NCBI RefSeq assembly: GCF_007680605.1
Contig: NZ_VEIO01000001.1
Coordinates: 930,001 to 994,000, forward strand
Direction of reading: 5' to 3'
Source: Paenibacillus xylanexedens
GTDB taxonomy: Bacteria > Bacillota > Bacilli > Paenibacillales > Paenibacillaceae
DNA length: 64,000 nucleotides
Numbering within the stretch: position 1 is the stretch's first letter; each line of letters starts with the position of its first letter. The notes below the pieces were generated by a model. It did no database searches, had not been told where the DNA came from, and saw only the letters and a list, made by a program, of their open reading frames with translations. Below are positions 42,049 to 50,818 of this stretch, piece by piece. A program made the translations under genes and the position numbers.

Positions 42049-43119
42049 ATGGCTTTAGATGAAAAGATACGTTTTCCAATCGGACACTTTGAGCCCCGCC
42101 TGGACTTCACCAATGAGAATCGAAAACACTTATTAGATCAAATTCCAAAGATTGCGAAGACCTTAAGAGAGATTACACAAGATCTTAATGATGAGCAACT
42201 TCGTACGCCTTATCGTACAGGCGGCTGGACGGTTATCCAGATTGTGCACCACCTTGCAGACAACGATATGAACGCGTACATAAGATTCAAAAGAGCATTA
42301 ACGGAGGACCAACCACTCGCAAGCTCGTATCGGGAAGATTTATGGGCATCGCTACAAGAGTATCAAGATTTGGCAATGGAAGACTCAATCATGCTGCTGG
42401 AAGTACTCCACAAACGGTTTCTCACGCTGCTACGTGGCTTACAACCTGAGCAATTCAATCGGAAGCTTCGAACAGAGTTATTAGGTACCATTTCGCTGGA
42501 TATCGCTATTCAACGATTCGTCTGGCATGGACAGCATCATATTGCCCAGATTAAATCTTTAAAAAGTGTCACAGAAATAGGAGTGCTTGACCAAAACGAA
42601 ATTTATCCTCATTGTCCCATGGAAATAAGAGTCGTTGAAGTTGGGGGAGTAAGCAAACCGCGGCTTAAACATAAATTAAAGCAGTGTTCAATTCGAATGA
42701 ACGAATACGGAAATAAACTGTTTGATGATGAGAAATTTATCGTTTCTCCTACAAAGATGAGATTAGAGACGGTCGAGTTAGCTGTTAGAAATCTAGGGTT
42801 TTTGGATGGAGCTACGACCTTACAACTCTTTCAAATGGCAGATAATCTTGGTTTGCAGTTATGTCCAATGGATTTGGGTGCCTTTCTTCGAATTCAGTAT
42901 TTGGATCAACCTGAGATATGTACATCAAGCACTGAAAAAGGAAACCAAGCACCATCAGGTTCGATTACAATAGCTTCTAAACCTCTTACTGAGGATGATT
43001 ATTTTCCAAAAGGTTTTTATCTCAGACGTATAGAAGACGAGTTGTGGTTACGAGGGTACATTGCGGATGATCTACATGTGTGGAACCCTAATGACCGTTT
43101 TATCTTTTGCAGAACTTGA
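42049..43119 (+). CDS. bacillithiol transferase-like DinB protein fused to a second domain
   Basis: About 356 residues from ATG 42049 (GGAGCGG upstream). Residues 1-175 match the YfiT/BstA branch of DinB proteins: FPIGHFEP at the start, GGWTVIQIVHHLADNDMNAY and FVWHGQHHIAQI supply the three metal His. Residues about 205-355 are a different conserved module (SPTKMRLETVELAV, LGLQLCPMDLGAFLRIQYLDQP, ending VWNPNDRFIFC) that usually stands alone as far as I know. The fusion would join a thiol S-transferase to a module of unknown role. Confidence 0.75.
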   Translation: MALDEKIRFPIGHFEPRLDFTNENRKHLLDQIPKIAKTLREITQDLNDEQLRTPYRTGGWTVIQIVHHLADNDMNAYIRFKRALTEDQPLASSYREDLWASLQEYQDLAMEDSIMLLEVLHKRFLTLLRGLQPEQFNRKLRTELLGTISLDIAIQRFVWHGQHHIAQIKSLKSVTEIGVLDQNEIYPHCPMEIRVVEVGGVSKPRLKHKLKQCSIRMNEYGNKLFDDEKFIVSPTKMRLETVELAVRNLGFLDGATTLQLFQMADNLGLQLCPMDLGAFLRIQYLDQPEICTSSTEKGNQAPSGSITIASKPLTEDDYFPKGFYLRRIEDELWLRGYIADDLHVWNPNDRFIFCRT

Positions 43120-43143
43120 CTGTGTTCGATAGGAGACTTGCAT

Positions 43144-43590
43144 ATGTACTACTACCGAATGGGGCAAAAGGAAGATCTTACACACATTATTGCTCTCTCT
43201 AATCTGTGGCAAAAAGAAGACATTACAGTAGGTTAGGAGAATGTGGCCTGGACTCCAGAAAAATTAGAAAAAAAGCTGAACGAATACTTTTATGTTGTGG
43301 GGTTACATGGTGTGGTTATTGGTTTTGCCTTCGGAGAGATTAGGTGTGGAAACGCAGAGCCGGTCATTCCTCAAGCTGATGGTTATTTGGAAATTCATGA
43401 GGTCTACATCCATCCTGAACATCGGAGTAAAGGGATCGGCAAAGAACTCATTAATTGTTTAATCGATAAAGCAAGTGAGCATCAGATTGTGAGGGCTTTG
43501 GTTGGATCATCCAATCGGAGATGGAAAGATACGGCATCATTTTACGAAAAATTAGGATTCGATATGTGGTATATCCAGATGTATAAATAG
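43144..43590 (+). pseudogene. GNAT acetyltransferase with in-frame amber stop
   Basis: In one frame: MYYYRMGQKEDLTHII (residues 1-16), TAG at 43234-43236 (codon 31), then ENVAWTPEKLEKKL through YLEIHEVYIHPEHRSKGIGKELI (intact motif A) to the end. Without the stop it would be a normal 148-residue GNAT. An internal restart at GTG 43243 would miss the N-terminal strand, so it is probably broken. Confidence 0.75.
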
Positions 43591-43604
43591 AAGGTGAGAA
43601 CAAC

Positions 43605-44135
43605 ATGAGTCAAACCATATACGTGATCTCGGGGCCTGCTGGGGTAGGGAAATCGACAACGTCGCAACAGCTTGTTCAGGCCTTAAGCAAAAGTGCGTAT
43701 ATTTCTGGAGACGCAATCAGTCATATTCCAGTGAATGGACGAGGTAAACCATGGTTATGTAAAGAGACGTATGATCTGACATGGAAAAATATACTGAGCT
43801 TAACCCGGAATCTGTTAGAACAGGATTATGACGTTGTCATTGACTACGTTACTTTCCCTTCAGAAATAGAATGGCTTGTGCAGCAGTTAACGGATTTTGA
43901 ATTCAGGGTCGTCTATGTTGTCTTGTTGGTAGATCGAAGTACCCTGATTGCCAGGGACCAATCGAGATCAGCAGACGTACAGATGGGTGAGCGCAGTTTG
44001 GTTTTACTAGGCTCAGAATTAAAAGAACAAAATAAACTCTATACGCAGCAGTACAGGCGAGAACAAGTATCTGAAATTATTGAAGAAATTCAAAACAACT
44101 TTAGGTTTATATTGAAGGGAGGTCACCCGAGTTGA
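43605..44135 (+). CDS. P-loop kinase-like protein
   Basis: 176 residues. Walker A SGPAGVGKSTTSQQL (about 9-23), GDAISHIPVNGRGK, VVIDYVTFPSEIEWL and DRSTLIARDQSR resemble small antibiotic/nucleotide kinases (AAA_33-like). Substrate unknown. Its stop overlaps the next start by 4 bp. Confidence 0.75.
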   Translation: MSQTIYVISGPAGVGKSTTSQQLVQALSKSAYISGDAISHIPVNGRGKPWLCKETYDLTWKNILSLTRNLLEQDYDVVIDYVTFPSEIEWLVQQLTDFEFRVVYVVLLVDRSTLIARDQSRSADVQMGERSLVLLGSELKEQNKLYTQQYRREQVSEIIEEIQNNFRFILKGGHPS

Positions 44136-44431
44136 AGGCACTACCCAATATTTTTTCGTTCATTCTCATTATTGTAGGAATCAGTATAGTGACACTTACC
44201 AAAACGATTGAAGAGGTAATCCCCAAACTGGGATATGCCGCATTTCAGTCCGCAGCAGCAGGAAGTTACAGCCCGATTAACTATGAGATGGATTTGAGGC
44301 TGAATTACTGGGTTGGAGGAATCTGTATCCTGGTGGGAGCAGTTTACTTCATTCGTCACATCGCTTTCTTTCAACATTCGCTTACCGAAATGAAAAAGAG
44401 AGACAAAGAGTTTAAGGAGCGATATAAATAA
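44132..44431 (+). CDS. small membrane protein
   Basis: 99 residues from TTG 44132, ATGA-type overlap with the kinase gene. Two hydrophobic segments (about 7-22 and 60-78: LNYWVGGICILVGAVYFI) and a charged C-terminus. No family recognised. Confidence 0.65.
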   Translation: MKALPNIFSFILIIVGISIVTLTKTIEEVIPKLGYAAFQSAAAGSYSPINYEMDLRLNYWVGGICILVGAVYFIRHIAFFQHSLTEMKKRDKEFKERYK

Positions 44432-44487
44432 CATCAGGTAATCGTACGCTGAAGTAACTGATTGTAAATTCTGAGGTGGTGACCCGG

Positions 44488-45087
44488 ATGGATGATCAAA
44501 ATCTCTTGAATTTTTATTTACATATGAGGGAGAAGGAAGCCTATCAATGGAATTTATCACCTGCAAGTCTGTATTTGGAGCTGGAGACAAGAGATTTTTT
44601 AACCAAATACTTTAATGTGTTCAGCGGAATGAAGGCGCTTAATATTGGAATTGGAGTAGGGGAATAGGACGATTATATCGGTTACTTATTGAATGGGGCA
44701 GGTAGTTTAACAAGTATTGATATTGATTCTGATATATGTGACATATTCAAATACCGACAAAAAAAGGAGGGCCATCCCAATGCCTCTACTGTTATATGTG
44801 AGGACTTTTTAGCATGTGAATTGCCTCAAACTTATGATCTGGTCACCATGATTGGCTCTGCTCTGCAAGAGACAGGCGCATACCGGAAAGGTTTGCAGAA
44901 AATATCAGAGGTGTTAAAACCGAACGCTCAATTTATGTATATGGATTTTGATAGATACCACAAAAAAGAAGATCTATTCGAACTGTTGACTGAATTGAAA
45001 TTTGAGCTAAAGCACATCGAAGAATATAACCGATTTTCAAATGTCAGTTTTTACTGCATGAAGATCCAAAAGGAAGGGTTTCTATGA
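44488..45087 (+). pseudogene. SAM-dependent methyltransferase with in-frame amber stop
   Basis: From ATG 44488 (GAGGTGGTGACCCGG upstream) the frame reads to motif I KALNIGIGVGE, meets TAG at 44665-44667, then continues DDYIGYLLNGAGSLTSIDID with an intact SAM-binding acidic loop and LVTMIGSALQETG. A single-base change within motif I therefore splits an otherwise complete 199-codon gene. Its last codons overlap the next gene by 4 bp. Confidence 0.75.
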
Positions 45088-45785
45088 ATCGAACTCTCAT
45101 GATTAGTGATATTCATGGTTGCATTGATGCATTAAATCTATTGTTAATTAACGTAGACTACAATTCAAAATATGATCAGTTGATCCTCTTGGGAGATTAC
45201 GTAGATCGAGGTGCAAATAGTAGAGAAGTCGTCGCTAAGGTCATGGAATTAGTACAAGAACATCGCGCTATCGCATTAAAAGGAAATCATGACCAAAGAT
45301 TCGTGGATCTCATATATGACGGAACTTCATCCATTCAATCCAAGTTTATGGAACATGGAGGACTTCAAACCCTTGAAAGTTACTGTCAACTGAACGATCA
45401 AGTTTCGAATGAAGTGTTAGAAACGGCAAGGAAGATCATACAGGCGGATTATAGTCATCATATTAATTTTTTGAGCAACTTACCTTTATTCCACGAGGAT
45501 GAAAATCATATTTATGTTCATGCTGGATTGAATCCGGATTACAGTGAATGGAGGCAACAACCCGAGCATGATTTTATGTATATTAAAGATAAATTTATCC
45601 AGCATGCATTCGGAGACCTTCACAAAAAAGTTGTCTTTGGACATACCAAAACGAAAGACATACATGGATCAGCGGACGTTTGGTTTGCTGAAGATAAGAT
45701 TGGCATTGACGGTGGATGTACCTTTGGAATGCAGCTTAATTGTTTAATTTATCAGAATGGTACTTACTCGGTAGAACACTTCTAA
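45084..45785 (+). CDS. metallophosphoesterase (PrpE/ApaH-like)
   Basis: 233 residues. The calcineurin ligands are in order: SDIHGC (8-13), GDYVDRG (about 38-44), KGNHDQ (about 69-74), VHAGLNPDY (about 155) and FGHTKTKD (about 191). This is the pattern of bacterial PPP-type Ser/Thr phosphatases and diadenosine tetraphosphatases. Translation is coupled to the broken methyltransferase by ATGA. Confidence 0.85.
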   Translation: MNRTLMISDIHGCIDALNLLLINVDYNSKYDQLILLGDYVDRGANSREVVAKVMELVQEHRAIALKGNHDQRFVDLIYDGTSSIQSKFMEHGGLQTLESYCQLNDQVSNEVLETARKIIQADYSHHINFLSNLPLFHEDENHIYVHAGLNPDYSEWRQQPEHDFMYIKDKFIQHAFGDLHKKVVFGHTKTKDIHGSADVWFAEDKIGIDGGCTFGMQLNCLIYQNGTYSVEHF

Positions 45786-45889
45786 AATATTGTAAACGAT
45801 CTCACTCGAATTAATGAGCTTTGGAATGCGTATTAGTACACGTTGTAAAATATTTATAGATTCTTATTTTAGCAAAGGGAGATAACATA

Positions 45890-46408
45890 ATGGATAAAGG
45901 TAAAATTATATTTTTGAATGGTGTAACGAGTTCGGGCAAAACGTCTATAGTCGAGGCGATGCAGTCATACGACGATCCGTTCTTTTATGTTGTGGCGAAT
46001 GATTTATTTGAGAATACAATCGGCGATAAACATCTGCAGACTGATTATTGGAAGTACCTGAGCGAAGCCATCCTCATGATGTATCACACAGCGAAGGTAT
46101 TCTCAGACCATGGCAAGCATGTGCTGATCGATGGGATATTGGTGGAGAGACCTGAGCTCGCACCGCATTATGAACAAGTGAAAACAATTTTCGAAGGATA
46201 TCCTCTCGATATTGTGGAACTATACTGCCCTCTCGATATCTGTCGTCAGCGTAACATTGAACGGGGAGACCGCAGAGAAGACCAGTCTGAAGAGCAACAT
46301 CGTATTATGGCGTCCGACATTCAGTACACATACTCGGTAGATACGAGTCAGCATACACCTGAAGAATGCGCCGAGATGATTATAAACAAGTTATTCAAAA
46401 GTGAATAA
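45890..46408 (+). CDS. chloramphenicol phosphotransferase-like protein
   Basis: 172 residues. KIIFLNGVTSSGKTSIVEAM is the Walker A region of the CPT family; HVLIDGILVERPE and the Arg-rich CRQRNIERGDRREDQ also match it. CPT enzymes O-phosphorylate chloramphenicol, but most homologues have unknown substrates. GGGAGATAACATA precedes ATG. Confidence 0.82.
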   Translation: MDKGKIIFLNGVTSSGKTSIVEAMQSYDDPFFYVVANDLFENTIGDKHLQTDYWKYLSEAILMMYHTAKVFSDHGKHVLIDGILVERPELAPHYEQVKTIFEGYPLDIVELYCPLDICRQRNIERGDRREDQSEEQHRIMASDIQYTYSVDTSQHTPEECAEMIINKLFKSE

Positions 46409-46524
46409 GGTTTCTTCTGTGGCATGAAACGAGGAGAATAAAAATGAAGCTGGGACGTCTAAAGCAAGATGGACCAGCTTCTTGACTATTTCAGCACAAT
46501 AGCAGGAAGAAGGAGCAAACAGAT

Positions 46525-47118
46525 ATGCAGTTTGGGAAACATAAAGAGCGCTCGAATCGAGAAAGAATACTTCTTCAGTTCATAACCTTGCGCTGGGAGA
46601 AGGAAGTGAGAGGGGCCCCTTTTTCCACTGCCAGAAATGATATGGAGAAAGCCTTCCGTTTACCGGATACGCTGTTCAGTTACGACATGTCCTATGGTCT
46701 GCCTTACCACAGGCTGGTCATTTTGCAGAACAAGAACGGTTTTGAGACGATTCAAGATAAAAGTGTCATTCTGAAACCTGCTGCAAAGAATATCAAATTG
46801 GGTTGTGTTTTGATTGATAATAAGGAGCCTGAATCCGAAAATTCCGAATATGATGTAACCTTCACCTACTCCCCGGAATGTGGGAAACCTGTCCGATATG
46901 ACAAGCGATATCAGCCTTTGACAGAGCGGGCATTTGGATTGACTTCAAACGAATATGGAAAAGTGGTGTACAACGGACGGCATATCTATCAGGATACCGG
47001 AGAATGGTACTACGAGTTAAATATATTGAATATGTTACTTACCGAGCAGAAAGACCCAAATGTGTTGATTGATCAGAAGCCGCTGAACGTATACAACCAG
47101 ATTGAGATTTTATATTAA
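46525..47118 (+). CDS. unidentified protein
   Basis: 197 residues, beta-rich second half (YDVTFTYSPECGKPVRYDKRYQPLTERAFGL). No motif recognised. GAAGAAGGAGCAAAC precedes ATG. Confidence 0.6.
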   Translation: MQFGKHKERSNRERILLQFITLRWEKEVRGAPFSTARNDMEKAFRLPDTLFSYDMSYGLPYHRLVILQNKNGFETIQDKSVILKPAAKNIKLGCVLIDNKEPESENSEYDVTFTYSPECGKPVRYDKRYQPLTERAFGLTSNEYGKVVYNGRHIYQDTGEWYYELNILNMLLTEQKDPNVLIDQKPLNVYNQIEILY

Positions 47119-47173
47119 TGTAATTTAGATACGAATGATTGATATAAAATGAGCGTTAGGAGTGGGACACATA

Positions 47174-47707
47174 ATGATGAATCCTCAAGAGATTTTACCA
47201 TTAGTCAAACGTTTAGAAACGAATCATATTGCATATTCACTGGGTGGAAGTGCGATGTTGTGTTTTCTTGGCTTGGTTGATTCCGTGAACGATTGGGATC
47301 TGATGGTCGATTGCCCAAAATCCAAATTCATAGAAGCGATTGCTGGATATGAGTGGAACGAGAAGGAAAGCGGCGACAAACCTTTTGCAAGTGAATACAG
47401 GATTGAGATTGAGTCGTTAAACGTGGATGTCATCGGCGGATTCGCATTTGATGTAGATGGAAGTCGGCTGGAGTTACCTATATCGCCTATTCCAAATGTA
47501 AAATGGCACGGAATGCACGTTTCAAGTCCCGAAGTGTGGTACGTTGCTTATCACATGATGGGCAGACACGAGAAAGCGGATTTGATTTTAGAGTATTTGC
47601 AAACAAGTAATGAGTATGTGAATCAGGACCTGATCAAGGGTTTGTTAGCGAATAATCATTTAACATATGAGATTAGAAAAGGGTTGAACATACTGCTTGA
47701 AGCTTAA
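47174..47707 (+). CDS. nucleotidyltransferase-fold protein
   Basis: About 177 residues. YSLGGSAMLCFLGLVDSVNDWDLMVD has the GS and D-x-D of the minimal nucleotidyltransferase fold (as in AbiEii-like or LinB-like proteins), followed by NVDVIGGFAF with a third acidic residue. Possibly an antibiotic nucleotidyltransferase or a toxin-type enzyme. Confidence 0.65.
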   Translation: MMNPQEILPLVKRLETNHIAYSLGGSAMLCFLGLVDSVNDWDLMVDCPKSKFIEAIAGYEWNEKESGDKPFASEYRIEIESLNVDVIGGFAFDVDGSRLELPISPIPNVKWHGMHVSSPEVWYVAYHMMGRHEKADLILEYLQTSNEYVNQDLIKGLLANNHLTYEIRKGLNILLEA

Positions 47708-47731
47708 CTTCATCGATCAGAGGTGTATCGA

Positions 47732-48244
47732 ATGTTATATCATTTCAGTGAAGAATCTGATATTCATATCTTTAAACCAAGAATGAAACAAAATCGGCCT
47801 GATTTTCCGGCGGTTGTCTGGGCAATTGATGAGCAGCATGAATTCAGTTATTACTTTCCGAGAGATTGTCCTCGTATTGTTATTCGAAGAACGAAAGACA
47901 TGAAGGATGAACATCATGAGTTGTTTTTTAAACACACCAATGCAGACCTCATTGTAACCGTTGAGAGCGATTGGTACCCAAGGATCATACAGCAAACGTT
48001 ATATCGCTACCATATGGATGAAGCGTCGTTTAAACTTTTTGATGAAACCGCAGGGTACTATATTTCTGATCAGGTGATTATACCAAGTTACATAGAAAAA
48101 ATAGATCATCTGGTAGAGAGGCTTTTGGCCAGAGGAATTGAGTTGCGATTCACGGCAAATCTATATCCTTTGAGAGATGCTGTGTTACAGTCAGACTTCC
48201 AACAATTCGGAATACATCGTTTCAATCATGCAAGAAAATCGTGA
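47732..48244 (+). CDS. DUF6886-like protein
   Basis: 170 residues from ATG 47732 after CAGAGGTGTATCGA. LYHFSEESDIHIFKPR and AVVWAIDEQHEFSYYFPRDCPRI match what I recall of DUF6886, a family of unknown role common in Bacillales. I am moderately sure of the family name. Confidence 0.65.
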   Translation: MLYHFSEESDIHIFKPRMKQNRPDFPAVVWAIDEQHEFSYYFPRDCPRIVIRRTKDMKDEHHELFFKHTNADLIVTVESDWYPRIIQQTLYRYHMDEASFKLFDETAGYYISDQVIIPSYIEKIDHLVERLLARGIELRFTANLYPLRDAVLQSDFQQFGIHRFNHARKS

Positions 48245-48311
48245 CCAAAGAAATCACAGATATAGAAAGTGAGAGAGTGAACCATCGTTTACGAAGAGAA
48301 GGGGGACATAG

Positions 48312-48797
48312 ATGATGAACAAAGAAATGGGACAGCTGCTTCAAACTTTTGAAGAATGGACGTTGTTTGTCAAAACGTTGAGTCGTCTCGAAGAAAAGGT
48401 CTGGAATTCCAGTCTAGAAAAAGGAAAATGGACGATTAAGTCGATCGTAAGCCATATGATGTTATGGGATCGATATTTTTACAAGGAAGCGATTGAGAAA
48501 ATTGCTCTGAATCAGCCAATCACATTGAAACATGTCGATTTCGATGAATTTAATCGCAAAGCTGTGGAGTACGGAAACCGCACCGAAGTGTCAGAGATCG
48601 TCGATAAGGCGATTACGTACCGCCACAAAATCATGAATGATATTCGAGGGTTATCGGAGGAACAGATCCAGCTAAAGTATAAGGGTTTGGACGGTAACCT
48701 GTTTTATATTCCCGAATACCTTGAAGAATTTATATGGCATGACCAGCATCATATGAAGCCGTTGAAAACGTATCTCGTTGCGGAGGGATGGTTATGA
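48312..48797 (+). CDS. DinB-family protein
   Basis: 161 residues. GKWTIKSIVSHMMLWDRYFYKEAI (about 38-61) and EFIWHDQHHMKPLKTY (about 138-153) supply the DinB metal His residues. GAAGGGGGACATAG precedes ATG. Its stop overlaps the acetamidase start by 4 bp. Confidence 0.82.
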   Translation: MMNKEMGQLLQTFEEWTLFVKTLSRLEEKVWNSSLEKGKWTIKSIVSHMMLWDRYFYKEAIEKIALNQPITLKHVDFDEFNRKAVEYGNRTEVSEIVDKAITYRHKIMNDIRGLSEEQIQLKYKGLDGNLFYIPEYLEEFIWHDQHHMKPLKTYLVAEGWL

Positions 48798-49729
48798 GCA
48801 TTCATACCGTTACATTAGCTCAGGAAAGTCTAATCGGTTCATTTACTAATGAGGCAACACCCATATTGAAAATAAAATCAAGGGACTCCATCCGTTTTCA
48901 GACGTTAGACGCAGGTTGGGGGACAGGCAAAAGTTATGCGGAACGGAAGAAACCTTTTCCACGACAAGGTGAAAAAGATGGAGGTCACGCCTTGATCGGT
49001 CCAATTTATGTTGAAGAGGCGAAGCAAGGAAAGACTCTTGAGATCATTTTCAATGAGATTATTCCAGGCAGTTACGGGTTTACTTCCGCAGGAGGATATC
49101 CCAACTGGCAGAATCAGAAATTGCATCTAACAGAGGTCGAAGAACTATCCCTGAATTGGACACTTGATCGACAAGCGATGAGCGGGTCTTGTAAAGTGCG
49201 GGGCAAGTCATACAGCGTATCCTTAAATCCATTCATGGGTGTCGTGGGCATGCCGCCAGAATCAGGTGGAATCCATACGACATGGCCGCCGCGATATTGT
49301 GGAGGGAACATCGACTGCAAGGAACTAGTACGGGGAAGTAAGTTATATTTGCCTTTTCCTGTAGATGGGGGTTATCTGGCGATTGGTGATGGTCATGCAC
49401 GGCAAGGCGATGGGGAAGTCAGCTGCCAGGCGATTGAATGTGCCATGGAGCTTGTAGATATCACAGTGAATGTCATAGATGATATAAAGCTGACCAATCC
49501 ACGTGCGCATACGCCTTCTGGATGGATTACCTTTGGTTTTGATGAGGATTTGAATGAAGCAACGGTTCAAGCATTGGATGGCATGTTGGGCCTGATGGGC
49601 GAGTTATATGGCCTGGAGCGGGTAGAAGCGATTGCGCTGGGAAGCGCGGTGGTTGATCTGCGTATCACGCAAATTGTGAATGGTGTGAAAGGGGTACATG
49701 CTTTTCTGCCTCATGATGCTTTTAAGTGA
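48794..49729 (+). CDS. acetamidase/formamidase-family protein
   Basis: 311 residues. KDGGHALIGPIYVEEAKQGKTLEI, PESGGIHTTWPPRYCGGNIDCKELVRGSKLYLPF and LAIGDGHARQGDGEVSCQAIE are FmdA/AmdA hallmarks with metal-binding His and Asp. These zinc amidases hydrolyse formamide or acetamide to ammonia. Start ATG 48794 is six bases after GGAGGG. Confidence 0.88.
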   Translation: MSIHTVTLAQESLIGSFTNEATPILKIKSRDSIRFQTLDAGWGTGKSYAERKKPFPRQGEKDGGHALIGPIYVEEAKQGKTLEIIFNEIIPGSYGFTSAGGYPNWQNQKLHLTEVEELSLNWTLDRQAMSGSCKVRGKSYSVSLNPFMGVVGMPPESGGIHTTWPPRYCGGNIDCKELVRGSKLYLPFPVDGGYLAIGDGHARQGDGEVSCQAIECAMELVDITVNVIDDIKLTNPRAHTPSGWITFGFDEDLNEATVQALDGMLGLMGELYGLERVEAIALGSAVVDLRITQIVNGVKGVHAFLPHDAFK

Positions 49730-49834
49730 TTTGAATGTTCAGCAAGTCTCCGGACAGATTGTTCTGCTATCAAAATATGCATATAAGTTTCTGGTTTGAT
49801 TATGATTCCGAAAGTTAAGGAGAGGATTGATACC

Positions 49835-50425
49835 ATGCAGACAAGACCACAGCTCGTTTTGGATATCGCAGGGGTGTTGTTGAGTAATATGTCCTTAAGG
49901 TGCTGGAAAGAGATGATTCAAGAAACAAACCTGTCAGCAGAACAATTAAAAAAGCACTTTGGCGGCATCAAAAGAGATCTTTGGACTGGAAAGATGAGCG
50001 AACAAGAGTTTTGGGTATCCTTAGGGAAAGCTTATCCTGAATTATCAATTAGCCGAGCAAGGGACATTTTATTCGATTCAATCGTTCCGTTATCTGCGGC
50101 TCAATTCCTAGAGCGCTGGAGTAAGTACGCCGATATTCATCTGCTGAGCAATCATTGCAAGGAATGGATAGAGCCGAATCTGGGTAGCTTGAGCACATAT
50201 GCGCAAAGTGTAACCATCTCGAATCAGGTAGGTCTATGCAAACCGGAGATTGAGATATATCAACTTGTTGAAACTCACTTTGTATATGGAGCAGAGGTCT
50301 TATTTATAGATGATCAAGAGAAAAATTTGCATTCGGCTAATCAACTCGGCTGGAAAACGTTACTGGCGGATGAAGAGGGGAAATGGACCCGGGAAGTAGA
50401 ATCTTTTGTTGTGCCTCAAACTTAA
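49835..50425 (+). CDS. HAD-family hydrolase-like protein
   Basis: 196 residues from ATG 49835 after AGGAGAGGATTGATACC. Motif I is VLDIAGVLL: the nucleophile Asp is present but the second Asp (DxD) is Ala, which usually abolishes phosphatase activity. Motif II LLSNH, Lys in CKPEIEIY and FIDDQEKN motif IV are intact. Probably a non-canonical HAD. Confidence 0.78.
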   Translation: MQTRPQLVLDIAGVLLSNMSLRCWKEMIQETNLSAEQLKKHFGGIKRDLWTGKMSEQEFWVSLGKAYPELSISRARDILFDSIVPLSAAQFLERWSKYADIHLLSNHCKEWIEPNLGSLSTYAQSVTISNQVGLCKPEIEIYQLVETHFVYGAEVLFIDDQEKNLHSANQLGWKTLLADEEGKWTREVESFVVPQT

Positions 50426-50461
50426 AACCCCAAACCAAACCAAACTAAATCATATATGAAG

Positions 50462-50502
50462 CCCTCTACGATATCATTTAGTATAGTGTAAGAGGGTTTT
50501 GA
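50462..50502 (+). terminator. rho-independent terminator
   Basis: CCCTCT (50462-50467) pairs with AGAGGG over an A/T-rich interior, followed by TTTTG. Right edge of the accessory region. Confidence 0.75.
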
Positions 50503-50594
50503 TGATTTATCCCCTTTAAGTGTTATGTTTTCCTGAAATTGTGCGGAATGAAATAGAGGGGATCAAAATATTCTAAATAATAACAGAATATGTA

Positions 50595-50651
50595 TTGACC
50601 CAAGGCTTTTTATGATACTATAATGAAATGGGTTTCATGAAATCCGTTTCA
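50595..50651 (+). promoter_or_regulatory. promoter with two abutting LacI/CcpA-type operators
   Basis: TTGACC (50595-50600), 18-base spacer, TATAAT (50619-50624). Immediately after come TGAAATGGGTTTCA (50624-50637) and TGAAATCCGTTTCA (50638-50651), contiguous 14-bp sites each one mismatch from cre. A LacI-family repressor binding here would block the transcription start of the sugar operon. Confidence 0.7.
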
Positions 50652-50668
50652 TTAAATCCCGACAACTT

Positions 50669-50682
50669 CGTAAGCGCTTTCT
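50669..50682 (+). promoter_or_regulatory. cre-like site
   Basis: CGTAAGCGCTTTCT has the perfect core AAGCGCTT and differs from the cre consensus at the two outer bases. Suggests carbon catabolite control. The rest of the 50425-50819 gap is a leader with no recognised riboswitch. Confidence 0.5.
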
Positions 50683-50818
50683 GTTGAAGGGAGAAGGCAG
50701 GTTTTCAAGTTCCCATCCGTGACAGCCTTGTGATGAGTTAAGTCATTCCAGGAAGTCATCCAAGCATGCTGCAAGCTTGATTCATCTTTATCTAACTTTG
50801 AGGGGGAGCGTGTGAAAG

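Noticed and set aside
43234..44667. Amber recoding (pyrrolysine-like) for the two TAG codons
   Set aside because: No pyl genes, no recoding structure; ordinary nonsense mutation is simpler.
18400..50400. Integron integrase or any tyrosine/serine recombinase
   Set aside because: I read all substantial frames in the island and saw no RxxH/Y or serine-recombinase motif; none is claimed.
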